Under the pieces are notes generated by a model. It was not told where the DNA came from. It was given only the letters and a program-made list of their open reading frames with translations, and made no database searches. This document shows, in pieces, positions 18,173 through 27,113 of a stretch of DNA of 64,000 bases (within the stretch, counting starts at the first letter, position 1; each line of letters opens with the position of its first letter). The stretch comes from Devosia sp. FJ2-5-3 (lineage in GTDB: Bacteria > Pseudomonadota > Alphaproteobacteria > Rhizobiales > Devosiaceae). Both the position numbers and the translations under genes were made by a program. The stretch lies in contig NZ_CP104007.1 in assembly GCF_029201545.1 (NCBI RefSeq), forward strand, positions 3,568,501 through 3,632,500, given 5' to 3'.

Positions 18173-19942
18173 TTGAAGGTGAAAGCACTATCTGCGCTTT
18201 TGATCGGGACGTCTCTTGTCCTGACAGCTCTGCCCGCGCTGGCTCAGTCGGACCTGCTGGAGAACATGTCTCCGGTGACCGACGAAATGATCCAGAATCC
18301 CGATCCGGGTTCCTGGCTCAGCTACCGCCGTACGCTGGACAACCAGGGCTTCAGCCCGCTTGACCAGATCACCAAGGAAAATGTTGGCGACCTGCAGGTC
18401 GTCTGGTCCCGCGGCATGACCGAAGGCTACCAGGAAGGTACGCCGCTGGTTCATGACGGCGTCATGTTCGTGCCGCATCCGCGCGACATCATCCAGGCCC
18501 TCGACGCGACCAATGGCGACCTGCTCTGGGAATACAAGCGCGAGCTTCCCGACAACGTCCCGATGATCGTTGCCACCCGCAACATGGCTATCTGGGACAA
18601 TCTGATCGTCTTCAGCTCCAAGGACAACTATCTCGTTGCCCTCGACGCCAAGACCGGTCAGCTCGCCTGGGAAACCCAGCTCCGCGACCAGGACAGCTGG
18701 GCATGGTCCACGCCTGGCCCGATCATCGTCAACGGCAAGGCCATCTCCGGTCGCTCCTGCGCCCAGCAGCCGAGCGGTGACACCCCCGTCGGTGGCCCCG
18801 AGACCTGTTTCCTCACCGCTCACGACATGAAGACCGGCGAAGAAATGTGGCGTTTCCACACGCTTCCGCACGGCGACATGGCCGGCAGCGAAACCTGGAA
18901 CGGCGTCGACGACAGCCTGCGTCACCACGTCGGCAGCTGGATTTCGCCCGCTTACGATCCCGAGCTGAACCTCGTGTACTTCGGCACTTCGGTGACCTCG
19001 CCGTACTCGAAGTTCTACTTCGCGAACTTCGACAGCGTCGAAGATCTGGATGCGCAGGAATTCCTGTACCAGACCTCGACCCTGGCCATCGACGCCGATA
19101 CCGGTGAGCTCAAGTGGTACCAGCAGCATCTGCGCGACCACTGGGACCTCGACCATCCGTTCGAACGTGTTCTCGTCAACACCGCGATCGCACCGAACGC
19201 CGATGAAGTCCGCTGGATCAACCCAAACGTCACCCCGGGTGAAGAGCGTCGCGTCGTGACCGGTATCCCCGGCAAGACCGGTATCTTCTACTCGATGGAC
19301 GCTGCGACCGGCGAATTCCTCTGGGCACGTGAAACCGTCTACCAGAACGTCATCTCCGATATCGACACTGCAACCGGCCGTGCGAGCATCCCACTGGACA
19401 TGATCCCGACCGAAATCGGTCAGTCCATGCTGGTCTGCCCGTCTGCGTCGGGCGGCCGTCGCTGGTTCACCAGCACCTACAGCCCGCTGACCAACGCGAT
19501 CTACACGCCGTTGTCCAACAACTGCATGCAGTCCGTGACCCTGCCGAACGACATACGTCTGTCGCCTCCGGTCATGGCACCGGGCGCCACCAATATCGGC
19601 ACCATCAGCGCGATCAGCGTTGAAACCGGCGAAGAACTCTGGAGCCTCGACCAGGAAGACTTCACCACCTCGCTGCTGTCCACCCAGGGTGGCCTGCTGT
19701 TCGGTGGCGACACCAACCGTCGCTTCCGTGCCTTTGACCAGGACAATGGCGACGTGCTGTTCGAAGCGATCGTTCCGTCTTCGGTCGGTGGCGTGCCGAT
19801 TTCCTACGAAGTCGACGGACGTCAGTACATTGCCGTCCAGGTTGGTTCCTGGCTCGACATTGCCCCCTTCGTGGCGCTTACGCCCCGCGAAGTGGTGACA
19901 GGCGGCAACGCAGTGGTCGTTTTCGCCCTTCCGCAGAAATAA
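18173..19942 (+). CDS. PQQ-dependent alcohol dehydrogenase-like quinoprotein, copy 2
   Basis: 589 residues from a TTG at 18173. GAGGAGG at 18161-18167 is five bases before this TTG but only two before the ATG at 18170; the TTG start also makes the protein the same length as copy 1 and aligns MKVKALSALL with MKMNALSALL. Residue numbers then match: Asp325 and Asp327 in HWDLDHPFER. The paralogue is very similar to copy 1 along its whole length, with scattered substitutions (for example LSYRR for LSWRR, FEAIVPSSVG for FETIVPSAVG), so this is a tandem duplication that has begun to diverge. Same expected role: periplasmic alcohol oxidation with PQQ. Confidence 0.9.
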   Translation: MKVKALSALLIGTSLVLTALPALAQSDLLENMSPVTDEMIQNPDPGSWLSYRRTLDNQGFSPLDQITKENVGDLQVVWSRGMTEGYQEGTPLVHDGVMFVPHPRDIIQALDATNGDLLWEYKRELPDNVPMIVATRNMAIWDNLIVFSSKDNYLVALDAKTGQLAWETQLRDQDSWAWSTPGPIIVNGKAISGRSCAQQPSGDTPVGGPETCFLTAHDMKTGEEMWRFHTLPHGDMAGSETWNGVDDSLRHHVGSWISPAYDPELNLVYFGTSVTSPYSKFYFANFDSVEDLDAQEFLYQTSTLAIDADTGELKWYQQHLRDHWDLDHPFERVLVNTAIAPNADEVRWINPNVTPGEERRVVTGIPGKTGIFYSMDAATGEFLWARETVYQNVISDIDTATGRASIPLDMIPTEIGQSMLVCPSASGGRRWFTSTYSPLTNAIYTPLSNNCMQSVTLPNDIRLSPPVMAPGATNIGTISAISVETGEELWSLDQEDFTTSLLSTQGGLLFGGDTNRRFRAFDQDNGDVLFEAIVPSSVGGVPISYEVDGRQYIAVQVGSWLDIAPFVALTPREVVTGGNAVVVFALPQK

Positions 19943-19975
19943 TCTGCTGATACGCGCCTGTTAAAGGCTTGATCG

Positions 19976-19999
19976 GGAGGTGGCCCAAGGGCCGCTTCC
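19976..19999 (+). terminator. Strong hairpin after dehydrogenase copy 2
   Basis: 11-bp stem (GGAGGTGGCCC / GGGCCGCTTCC) with a 2-nt AA loop, then CTCTTT. It resembles the element after copy 1 (shared CCCAAGGGCCGC core), so the spacer was probably duplicated with the gene. Likely limits read-through into the downstream maturation genes. Confidence 0.6.
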
Positions 20000-20016
20000 C
20001 TCTTTGGAGGAAAAAC

Positions 20017-20853
20017 ATGTTCGTACGCAGCCTAACCGGTGCCCTGATCCTGTCAGTGGCTCTTCTCGGATCTGTCCTCCCCTCCTCTGCCCAATTCCGT
20101 CGTGTCGTTCCCGACAACATGGTGAACACCGCGGTCTACGCGGGCGGAAATATCCGCTTTTGCATAAATCCCGTCAGTTCGCTGGCACAATTCGACCGTG
20201 CCCTGGGCCAGACCCTGGCCGACATGCTGCTGGTTCCGGCCGAGTTCTACGAACTCAAATATGCCGTCGCGCCTGCGCCCTGGGGTTATGATCTTGCCCT
20301 CGGGGAAGAAGATCTGTTCATCCAGCTCAGCGAGAACTGCGACGCGGTACTGGGCTTTCCCATGCCGTTCATGGACCTGACCTACTCCTGGCTGACGACG
20401 ACGTCGCCCTATTACACGCCACGCTTTGCGCTTGCCTTTGCCAAGGACGCCCCGCCGGCACTCGATCAATTGCCCGAAGGTTCTCAGTTCGGCAGCCGCG
20501 TCGGCACGCTTTCGGACATGCAGGTGCGCGCCTATGCAAGGAGCTCGGCCAACAAGCTCAAGCGCCGGGTCTATGCATCCAATGTCAGCCTCATTCGCGC
20601 CCTCGCATCCGGCGACCTGCTGGCCGCAGTGGTCTGGGAGCCTGCCGTGGCCATCGCCGCGCAGACCGAGCCGGGCGCTGCCGATATCCAGATCGTGACG
20701 CCGCCATTCGGTGTCGAGCCGCAGCCCTTTGCCATCGCGCTGCCGTCCAACCAGACCTATCTGCGCGAAATGCTGGATACTGCGATCAACCAATTGCGCG
20801 CGAGCGAGGAGTTTTCCGCCCTCCTGGCTGAGTTCGAACTCCCCGAGGAATGA
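20017..20853 (+). CDS. Family-3-like periplasmic binding protein, XoxJ/MxaJ-like
   Basis: 278 residues; the ATG at 20017 is chosen because GGAGG lies six bases upstream, giving signal peptide MFVRSLTGALILSVALLGS. The fold is that of periplasmic solute-binding proteins (NIRFCINPVSSLAQFDRALG near the N-terminus, VGTLSDMQVRAYA and VWEPAVAI in the second lobe). In methylotroph clusters a protein of this type (MxaJ/XoxJ) follows the dehydrogenase and cytochrome and is thought to help activate the apo-dehydrogenase. Position directly after two quinoproteins supports that role. No ABC gene is immediately attached to it. Confidence 0.75.
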   Translation: MFVRSLTGALILSVALLGSVLPSSAQFRRVVPDNMVNTAVYAGGNIRFCINPVSSLAQFDRALGQTLADMLLVPAEFYELKYAVAPAPWGYDLALGEEDLFIQLSENCDAVLGFPMPFMDLTYSWLTTTSPYYTPRFALAFAKDAPPALDQLPEGSQFGSRVGTLSDMQVRAYARSSANKLKRRVYASNVSLIRALASGDLLAAVVWEPAVAIAAQTEPGAADIQIVTPPFGVEPQPFAIALPSNQTYLREMLDTAINQLRASEEFSALLAEFELPEE

Positions 20854-20929
20854 GCATGGGCCTTCTGACCGCCGCCCTGCCTCACTCTAGTCCAGCCGCC
20901 AAAAGCATCAGGGCGCCAAAGGATTTTGC

Positions 20930-21544
20930 GTGTTCGATCTAACCTTTCCGCAGGTCCTGTCGCGCCTTATCGCAGCGACCATCGTGTTGACGATCCTCGG
21001 GGTTTCGTTCGCCGCCGCCGCGCGCCTGCTCGGCGACAAGGGTGTTGGTTATGAAGGCAGGTTGAAGCCGAATCCCATCCTTCATGTGGATCTCTTCGCC
21101 ATCGTATCCAGCGTCTTCGGACGCGTAGGCTGGATCAAGCCACTGCGCATCGACCCGGCGGAATGCCGGGGTGGGCGATGGGCCCCGGCCATTGCCGCAC
21201 TCGCGGCAGCGGTGGTGACGCTGGTGGCCAGCAAGCTCGCCCTGCTGCTCCTGCCCTATGTGGCAAGCTACTGGCCCGCCAGCAGCGCCGGCTTCGTCGA
21301 CTGGACCATTCGCGAGATCGCGCAGATCGCGGCCTGGACACTGGCATTCAATGTCGTCCCGCTCCCACCCTTCCTGGCCGGCTATGCGCTGCAGGGCGTC
21401 GCTCCCCAGGCGCATGCCTTTTTGGTCAAACGGCACTTCCTGATCTCGATCGCAATTACCGCACTTGTCGCCGTGTTTCACAAGAGCCTGCCGCAAACGC
21501 CGTTCAACGCCCTGGCGACGCTGTTTTTGACCGGTGCGATGTGA
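20930..21544 (+). CDS. Degenerate site-2-protease-like (M50) membrane protein
   Basis: 204 residues, GTG start with AAAGGA 7 bases upstream. About four membrane segments. The middle reads GRLKPNPILHVDLFAIV, then VGWIKPLRIDP, the hallmark of bacterial M50B site-2 proteases (GRLTLNP-HxDP ... FGWAKPVPVNP). But the HExxH position reads VSFAAA and the second motif, usually NLLPIPPLDGG, reads NVVPLPPFLAGY, so the metal-binding His, Glu, His and Asp are all lost. Expected to be proteolytically dead; perhaps a membrane scaffold or chaperone for the dehydrogenase. Overlaps the next gene at ATGTGA. The assignment is by motif recognition only. Confidence 0.6.
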   Translation: MFDLTFPQVLSRLIAATIVLTILGVSFAAAARLLGDKGVGYEGRLKPNPILHVDLFAIVSSVFGRVGWIKPLRIDPAECRGGRWAPAIAALAAAVVTLVASKLALLLLPYVASYWPASSAGFVDWTIREIAQIAAWTLAFNVVPLPPFLAGYALQGVAPQAHAFLVKRHFLISIAITALVAVFHKSLPQTPFNALATLFLTGAM

Positions 21545-22929
21545 CCAATCTGGAGGTCACCTACGCCTCGATCCTGGCGCCGCTCAGCGTCGTTGCGAGA
21601 CGGCGCAGTATTCGCAATGTCATCCATGCCGCGCTGGCCGGCGCTGTCGCGGCGTGTGCCACCTATCTCATAGTGCTCATGGCGGCGCGCATGGGGTTTT
21701 TTGCCGTCTCTCCGGCTCTCCCAACGCTGATTGTCGGCGGCGTGACCGTCGCGGCCTGGCTGCTGATCACCGAAAGCCTGCGCCCATCGCCGCTTGCCGA
21801 AGCCTTCCATCTGGACAAGGCGGGCGGACTGGAAGAGGGATTTGGCACGGCGGTCGAATTGGCGCGCGCTTCCGCGCCGGTCGACGGACCGGTGGTCGCG
21901 AAGTTCATCAAAATGATCGAGGCGCGTCTGGGCGCCCTCCCCGATGCCGGGATCGTGACGGTTTTCACCACGGGCTTCTGGGCTGGTCTCGTTGCGCTGG
22001 CCCTGCTGGCTGGTGCCGTCGTCTCCGTCCAACGATTGCCTGCGCCCATGATCGTGGCGGCGCCGGACGCCAGTGATCAGCAGGAGATCGCGGAGATGGC
22101 CACGATCGAAAGCATCGCCGAAATGCTGGCCACGGATGCCGAGCTGCGTGACGATGCCCTGCTTGAGGCGATTGCCCAGACCCTTGCCGACAAGATCGTC
22201 GAAGCGGCGGATGGCCCCCTCGACGAGGAGATGGCCCGCCAGATCAACGATCTTCTCGACCAGGCCTCTGCCAGTTATGGCGAGAAGGCGCCCAGCTGGC
22301 TCGGTTCGACCGAGGGTTCTCGGCTACTCGAACTGGACGAAGCGCTCGCGGCGATGGACCCGGCTGATGCGCCGGGCGCGCAACCACCTCTGGAGCTGGC
22401 AGTCGACCCCTATTATGTGCCGCCCGAAGAGCGATTTACATCCAGTGGCGGGGACAACGGAATGGCGCTGGATGCCAGCGAAGGCTCCGGCGAGACGGAA
22501 CTGACCGCTGCCGATCCGGAGGCCTCGGGCAATCTCGAGGGCCTCACTCTCGGGCAGAACCCACAAGCCATGACTGACGAAGAGATATCGGCAATGGGGG
22601 CCACCCCTGTCGGCGCCGCACTGGATTCGGGACGCGGCGTCTCTCACGCGGCAGGCCTCGGCGAGGAAGATTTCCGCGCTGACAATGAATTTGCCCGGCT
22701 GGGTTTCGAGCCCACGGAAGACATGCTGCTCAGTGCAGAACCGCAGGCAGAGGGCGCACGCATTCGTATCGAGATCGTGCCGGACGCAAACCTCACCAAT
22801 GTCGCCGGCGCCGCCACCGGCATTGGCGGACAGGCCGGAACAGGGTCGACCGAGCCGGTTGACCGCGAGTTCATTCCCCTTTCGGCACGCAGTGTCGCCG
22901 CGCGCTACTTTGAACGGACCGCACAATGA
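21541..22929 (+). CDS. Unrecognised membrane protein with long acidic C-terminal region
   Basis: 462 residues from a GTG at 21541 overlapping the previous stop (ATGTGA); the open frame extends upstream only as a shadow of that gene. Three predicted membrane helices: about residues 26-48, 57-77 and 147-167. The rest is an acidic, Ala/Glu-rich soluble part (helical region EIAEMATIESIAEMLATD, then low-complexity) ending in IPLSARSVAARYF, a tail seen in membrane proteins that accompany MoxR/VWA genes. The stop overlaps the VWA gene start (ATGA). No family recognised; by position an accessory component of the MoxR-VWA complex. Confidence 0.7.
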   Translation: MTNLEVTYASILAPLSVVARRRSIRNVIHAALAGAVAACATYLIVLMAARMGFFAVSPALPTLIVGGVTVAAWLLITESLRPSPLAEAFHLDKAGGLEEGFGTAVELARASAPVDGPVVAKFIKMIEARLGALPDAGIVTVFTTGFWAGLVALALLAGAVVSVQRLPAPMIVAAPDASDQQEIAEMATIESIAEMLATDAELRDDALLEAIAQTLADKIVEAADGPLDEEMARQINDLLDQASASYGEKAPSWLGSTEGSRLLELDEALAAMDPADAPGAQPPLELAVDPYYVPPEERFTSSGGDNGMALDASEGSGETELTAADPEASGNLEGLTLGQNPQAMTDEEISAMGATPVGAALDSGRGVSHAAGLGEEDFRADNEFARLGFEPTEDMLLSAEPQAEGARIRIEIVPDANLTNVAGAATGIGGQAGTGSTEPVDREFIPLSARSVAARYFERTAQ

Positions 22930-25900
22930 TGGGTTTTGCGGCTCCGCTATTTGGGCTTCTGGTCCTCGCGGCCGGATATGTGTGGTTTCTGCACAGCCGA
23001 CGCGAATATCGACAGGTGGTACCCAGCCTCGCCATCTGGCAGCAGCTGCGCGGCAATGCCGGTTTCAAGCGCAAGGCACGGCTGATCCCCCCGATCACCC
23101 TCGCGCTTGTGCTCCAATTGATCGCTGTCGGCCTGCTTGCCGCCGCACTCGCCGCGCCGTTTTGGGGCCGGCAGGATGTCGCCGATCATTTGGTCGTGGT
23201 TGTGGACACGAGTGCGGCTGAGGGCGACGCAAGCGCACAGGCGCGCCAATTGACCGAGGCTTTAGCCTCGCTGACGGCGGATTTTACCGGGCGTGGCGGG
23301 CCGACGCCCAAGACCCTCACAATTATCGCCGGCGGGCCTCTTCCACACTATGTCGCCGCCCGTTGGTCCTGGCAGGATGAGCGGCTGCACCAGGCGCTTG
23401 CCGGCTTGCGGCCCACTGATGGGGCAACCGACTGGCCAGAAATAGTTCGCCTGATCGAGACGACGCTCATTGACCAGGAGCGCGCCGAAATCCTGACGAT
23501 CGGCGCGCCGGGCCAAGTGGAGCCGCTGGCGCAGGCGTGGCCGGAGCTCACATTTGCCCACCGGCCGCTGGCTGCGGCCGAACGGGGCCCGAAGATCGTC
23601 GCAAATCTCATCCTCACCGACGCGGACAAGAACGCCTGGACGCTCGAGGGCGAGGCCATTGGCGATGGGACCGGTACCGAGACGCTCTTTGTCCACTATG
23701 CCACTGCAGCCGAGCGTACGCCGCTCGACTGGGCCAAGCGGGACATCAAGCTGGGCACGTCGGGCCGGGCAAATATCTCCATCCCGCTGGAGTTCCCTGG
23801 CCCGGGCATTGTCACTGTTACGATTGGGACCGGTGGCGCGCAGACGCCACTCCGCTTCATCGCCGATGCAAAGCCGCAGGCCCTTGAAGTTGTCTATGTC
23901 GGCGAGCGCGACCAGCAATTGCTCAGGGCGCTCAATGCGGTCGACGGTATCGAGATTTCTCGCGACCCCGCGCTGACCGGTGATGCCGGCAAGTACGGCC
24001 TCGTCCTTGTGGACGGGACAAGTGACACCACGGGATTGCGGACCAATGTGCTTAGCGTCGAGGCCGATGGCGCCGCGCTGGACGATGTCGATCCCGATTT
24101 CTGGGTCAGCGACCATCCTCTGTCGCGCGATATTGACTGGTCTTCCCTCACCATCCGCGTGGGCTCTGGCCTTGCCCCGACGCCGGATGATGTCGTGCTT
24201 CTGGCGGCCAATGGCGTGGCGCTGATCACGGCCGCAACCACGGAGCACGGGCGCAAAGTGCGACTGGGCTTTGACCCGGCGGCCTCGAACTGGCCCGATC
24301 TCTACGCTTTTCCGGTGTTCGTTTCCAATCTCATCGACTGGATGGGGGCCCATCCCGGTTTGAGTACGGCGCCGAACTGCGTGGCGGGGCGTCCGTGCCA
24401 ACTCGATGCCCGCCTCATTGGCCAGCCGATCATCAGCCTCGACAACTCCGGTGCTCCGGCTGAAATCGTACCGGATGGGGCGTTCGTTCCGCTGCGAGCC
24501 GGCCTGTTCCAGATCGGGGATGACGACCAGGCAAAGCTGCTTGCCGTCAATGCACCGCATGTCGAGGCCCCGGTTTCCCACACCGAAGACGAGGCCCTGC
24601 CCTATCCAAAGCTGCCCTATGGCCTCGCGCCCTGGCTCGTGGGCCTGGCGCTCATCATATTGGCAGCCGAGGCCGTCATTACCGCGCGGCGCAGAGGCCG
24701 GTTGCCGCAGATTTCACTGCTTCGGGTGGCGACGCTCGCATTGCTTTTCGCGGCGATGATCAATCTGCCCCTGCCGTGGGTGCACAATGCCAACGGGCTG
24801 GTCGTGATTTCACCGGTTGACGGGGCGTCTCCAGACCTTGTCGGCCCCGTTCTCGCCAGCGGCCCGGTGACCAATGTTACCGGCGTTGAGGAGCAGAGCT
24901 TCACCAGCAGCGGACCCGCCCGGATTGCCCATCTCGGAAGCGGGTATGATCTGGCCGCAGCGATGATCCCACCCGATCAGCAGGCGCATATCATTCTGTC
25001 CGGTGACGCCCAGCGGGATGCCGAGCTGGAACGCAAGGCCTCAAGTGGACAGGCGATCGTGCACCATCTGGCCTCCGTGGCACCTGGTGCGGACGAGATC
25101 TACGTCCAACGGCTCGACATTCCGCATGTGATCCTGCCCGGTGAGCCGATGACGCTGACGGCCCTGGTTCACAGTGCTGCGGCCCGCACCGTTGAGATAG
25201 AGCTGGTGGTGGATGGCGAGATCATTGCGAGCCAGGAGCAGATGCTGGCCGCAGGGGGCAATCGGATCGAGACGGTTTTGCCGGGGCTCGACAACGAGGA
25301 CGCGCTCGTGGAACTGCGCGTTATCCATGACGATGCCTATCCGCAGAACAATGTGGCAGGCCGTTATGTCAACGCGACCCCAGCCCGCCCAATCGCCATC
25401 GTCACCGCGGACCCCGCCCATGGCGAGGCCTTTGCCCGCCTCCTGGCGGACCAGGGGATCGAAGCCAACATACTGACATCGGGCAAGATGCCCTTCTACG
25501 CCGAAGACTGGCTGGGCTATGGCGGCATCGTCTTGCTCAACACGCCGGCCCTTGCCCTGACCACCTCCCAGCAGGCGCTGGTCGAACAAATGGTGGCCGA
25601 GCACGGCATGGGTCTGGTCATCCTTGGCGGACCCAACAGCTATGGCCCCGGCGGCTATTTCGGCACGCCGCTGGAGGCCTTGTCGCCGCTCTCGAGCCGC
25701 GTGCCGCAGGACGCGCCCGAGGTGGCCATGGTTTTCGTGCTCGACCGCTCCGGCTCGATGCAGCAGGCCGTCGGCCAGGCCAATCGCCTCGACGTCGCCA
25801 AAATGGCCACTGTGTCGGCGACGGAACTGCTCAACCCGCAGAGCAAGGTCGGGATCATCGTCTTCGACGCAGAGGCCCGCACGGTCCTCCCAATGACCCG

Positions 25901-27113
25901 CCTGTCGGATTCTCCCGGCGCGGTGCAGGCGGCGTTGAGCGGGTTCGACCCGGGCGGCGGCACCGATATTCTGCCCGGCCTCAAGGAGGCCGTCGAATTG
26001 CTGGCCAGCGTTGATGCGCAGGCAAAGCATGTGGTGGTGATGACCGACGGTTTGAGCCAGCCGGCGGACTATACTGCAGTGGTCGGAGAATTGCGTGGCG
26101 TTGGCGCGACCGTGTCAGCCGTCGCCATTGGACAGGGCGCCGATTCTGCAGCGGCTCGCACCATTGCCGAACTGGGCGGGGGCGCTGCGCATATCTCTAC
26201 AGACTTTGCAGCACTGCCCTCGATCCTCTCCCAGGAGGCGATGCTGTTGAGCTCGCCGGTCGAGGAAGGCATGACCCAACCGGTCTGGACGCGGCAGGGC
26301 GCCAATTTTCTTTCCGCCTTACCCCGCCAGCTGCCGCCGCTATTCGGCTTTGTCGGGACGACGGCCAAGGACGACGCGCAGCTCTTCGTCACCGCTCGGG
26401 ACAGCAAGGAACGGGACATGCCGATCCTGGCTTCCTGGCGCTATGGCAATGGCCGGGTGCTGGCGCTGGCGACGGACGCAACGGGAATTTGGTCCGAGGC
26501 CTGGCAACGGCTGCCGCAATATGGGGCACTGTGGAAGGACATTCTGACCCAGTTCCAGCCCATCACCCCACGTCCCGGCGAAACGCTCGCGCTCGCAAGC
26601 GACGGGGAGTACCTGACTATAGATGTCAGCGCGCTGGATAAAGGCGGGCTACCGCTCCGTGATCAGACCCTTGTCGCCATGGTGACGCGTCCGGATGGCA
26701 GCACGACCCCACTGACCTTGACGGAAGTCAAACCCGGTCAGTACGAGGGGCGCGCAATGCTGGGCGCCACTGGTCGGTATGAAGTCGCCCTGGGGGGCGA
26801 TGCGACCGACGCGGCCCAGCGTGCCGTCCACTATCACTCCTACAGCCCGATCTATGACTTCTCGCGCGCTGGCGGCGCTGCTGCATTGGCCGCCGCGACC
26901 GGAAGTGGAGAAATCTCTGCTGCGGCCGCTTCGGATCTTGCCGGACGTCTCGACTTTGCCTGGGAGCGTAATTGGCCGGTGTGGTGCCTTATCGCCTTTG
27001 CCCTCTTCCTCCTCGAACTGACACTCCGCTATCGCGGCTTCTCATCTCGCCGACCTGCGACAGCTTCGGTCCGCGCCCCCAATGGCCTGCGCCCAGAAGG
27101 AACTATCCGATGA
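22926..27113 (+). CDS. Very large double-unit VWA membrane protein (BatA-like plus GATase-VWA)
   Basis: 1395 residues. Unit one: BatA-like N-terminus (FAAPLFGLLVLAAGYVWFLH, then a second helix at about 55-80), a degenerate VWA (LVVVVDTSAAEGD, MIDAS incomplete) and a return to the membrane at about 570-590 and 605-625. Unit two: a beta-rich region, a glutamine-amidotransferase-like fold (GMGLVILGGPNSYGPGGYFG) and an intact VWA domain with MIDAS DRSGSM at about residue 940, ending in a C-terminal helix near 1355. Two proteins that are normally separate appear fused. Methylotroph clusters carry MxaC/MxaL VWA proteins needed for calcium insertion in methanol dehydrogenase, so a maturation role is plausible. 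Overlaps both neighbours by 4 bp. Confidence 0.8.
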   Translation: MMGFAAPLFGLLVLAAGYVWFLHSRREYRQVVPSLAIWQQLRGNAGFKRKARLIPPITLALVLQLIAVGLLAAALAAPFWGRQDVADHLVVVVDTSAAEGDASAQARQLTEALASLTADFTGRGGPTPKTLTIIAGGPLPHYVAARWSWQDERLHQALAGLRPTDGATDWPEIVRLIETTLIDQERAEILTIGAPGQVEPLAQAWPELTFAHRPLAAAERGPKIVANLILTDADKNAWTLEGEAIGDGTGTETLFVHYATAAERTPLDWAKRDIKLGTSGRANISIPLEFPGPGIVTVTIGTGGAQTPLRFIADAKPQALEVVYVGERDQQLLRALNAVDGIEISRDPALTGDAGKYGLVLVDGTSDTTGLRTNVLSVEADGAALDDVDPDFWVSDHPLSRDIDWSSLTIRVGSGLAPTPDDVVLLAANGVALITAATTEHGRKVRLGFDPAASNWPDLYAFPVFVSNLIDWMGAHPGLSTAPNCVAGRPCQLDARLIGQPIISLDNSGAPAEIVPDGAFVPLRAGLFQIGDDDQAKLLAVNAPHVEAPVSHTEDEALPYPKLPYGLAPWLVGLALIILAAEAVITARRRGRLPQISLLRVATLALLFAAMINLPLPWVHNANGLVVISPVDGASPDLVGPVLASGPVTNVTGVEEQSFTSSGPARIAHLGSGYDLAAAMIPPDQQAHIILSGDAQRDAELERKASSGQAIVHHLASVAPGADEIYVQRLDIPHVILPGEPMTLTALVHSAAARTVEIELVVDGEIIASQEQMLAAGGNRIETVLPGLDNEDALVELRVIHDDAYPQNNVAGRYVNATPARPIAIVTADPAHGEAFARLLADQGIEANILTSGKMPFYAEDWLGYGGIVLLNTPALALTTSQQALVEQMVAEHGMGLVILGGPNSYGPGGYFGTPLEALSPLSSRVPQDAPEVAMVFVLDRSGSMQQAVGQANRLDVAKMATVSATELLNPQSKVGIIVFDAEARTVLPMTRLSDSPGAVQAALSGFDPGGGTDILPGLKEAVELLASVDAQAKHVVVMTDGLSQPADYTAVVGELRGVGATVSAVAIGQGADSAAARTIAELGGGAAHISTDFAALPSILSQEAMLLSSPVEEGMTQPVWTRQGANFLSALPRQLPPLFGFVGTTAKDDAQLFVTARDSKERDMPILASWRYGNGRVLALATDATGIWSEAWQRLPQYGALWKDILTQFQPITPRPGETLALASDGEYLTIDVSALDKGGLPLRDQTLVAMVTRPDGSTTPLTLTEVKPGQYEGRAMLGATGRYEVALGGDATDAAQRAVHYHSYSPIYDFSRAGGAAALAAATGSGEISAAAASDLAGRLDFAWERNWPVWCLIAFALFLLELTLRYRGFSSRRPATASVRAPNGLRPEGTIR

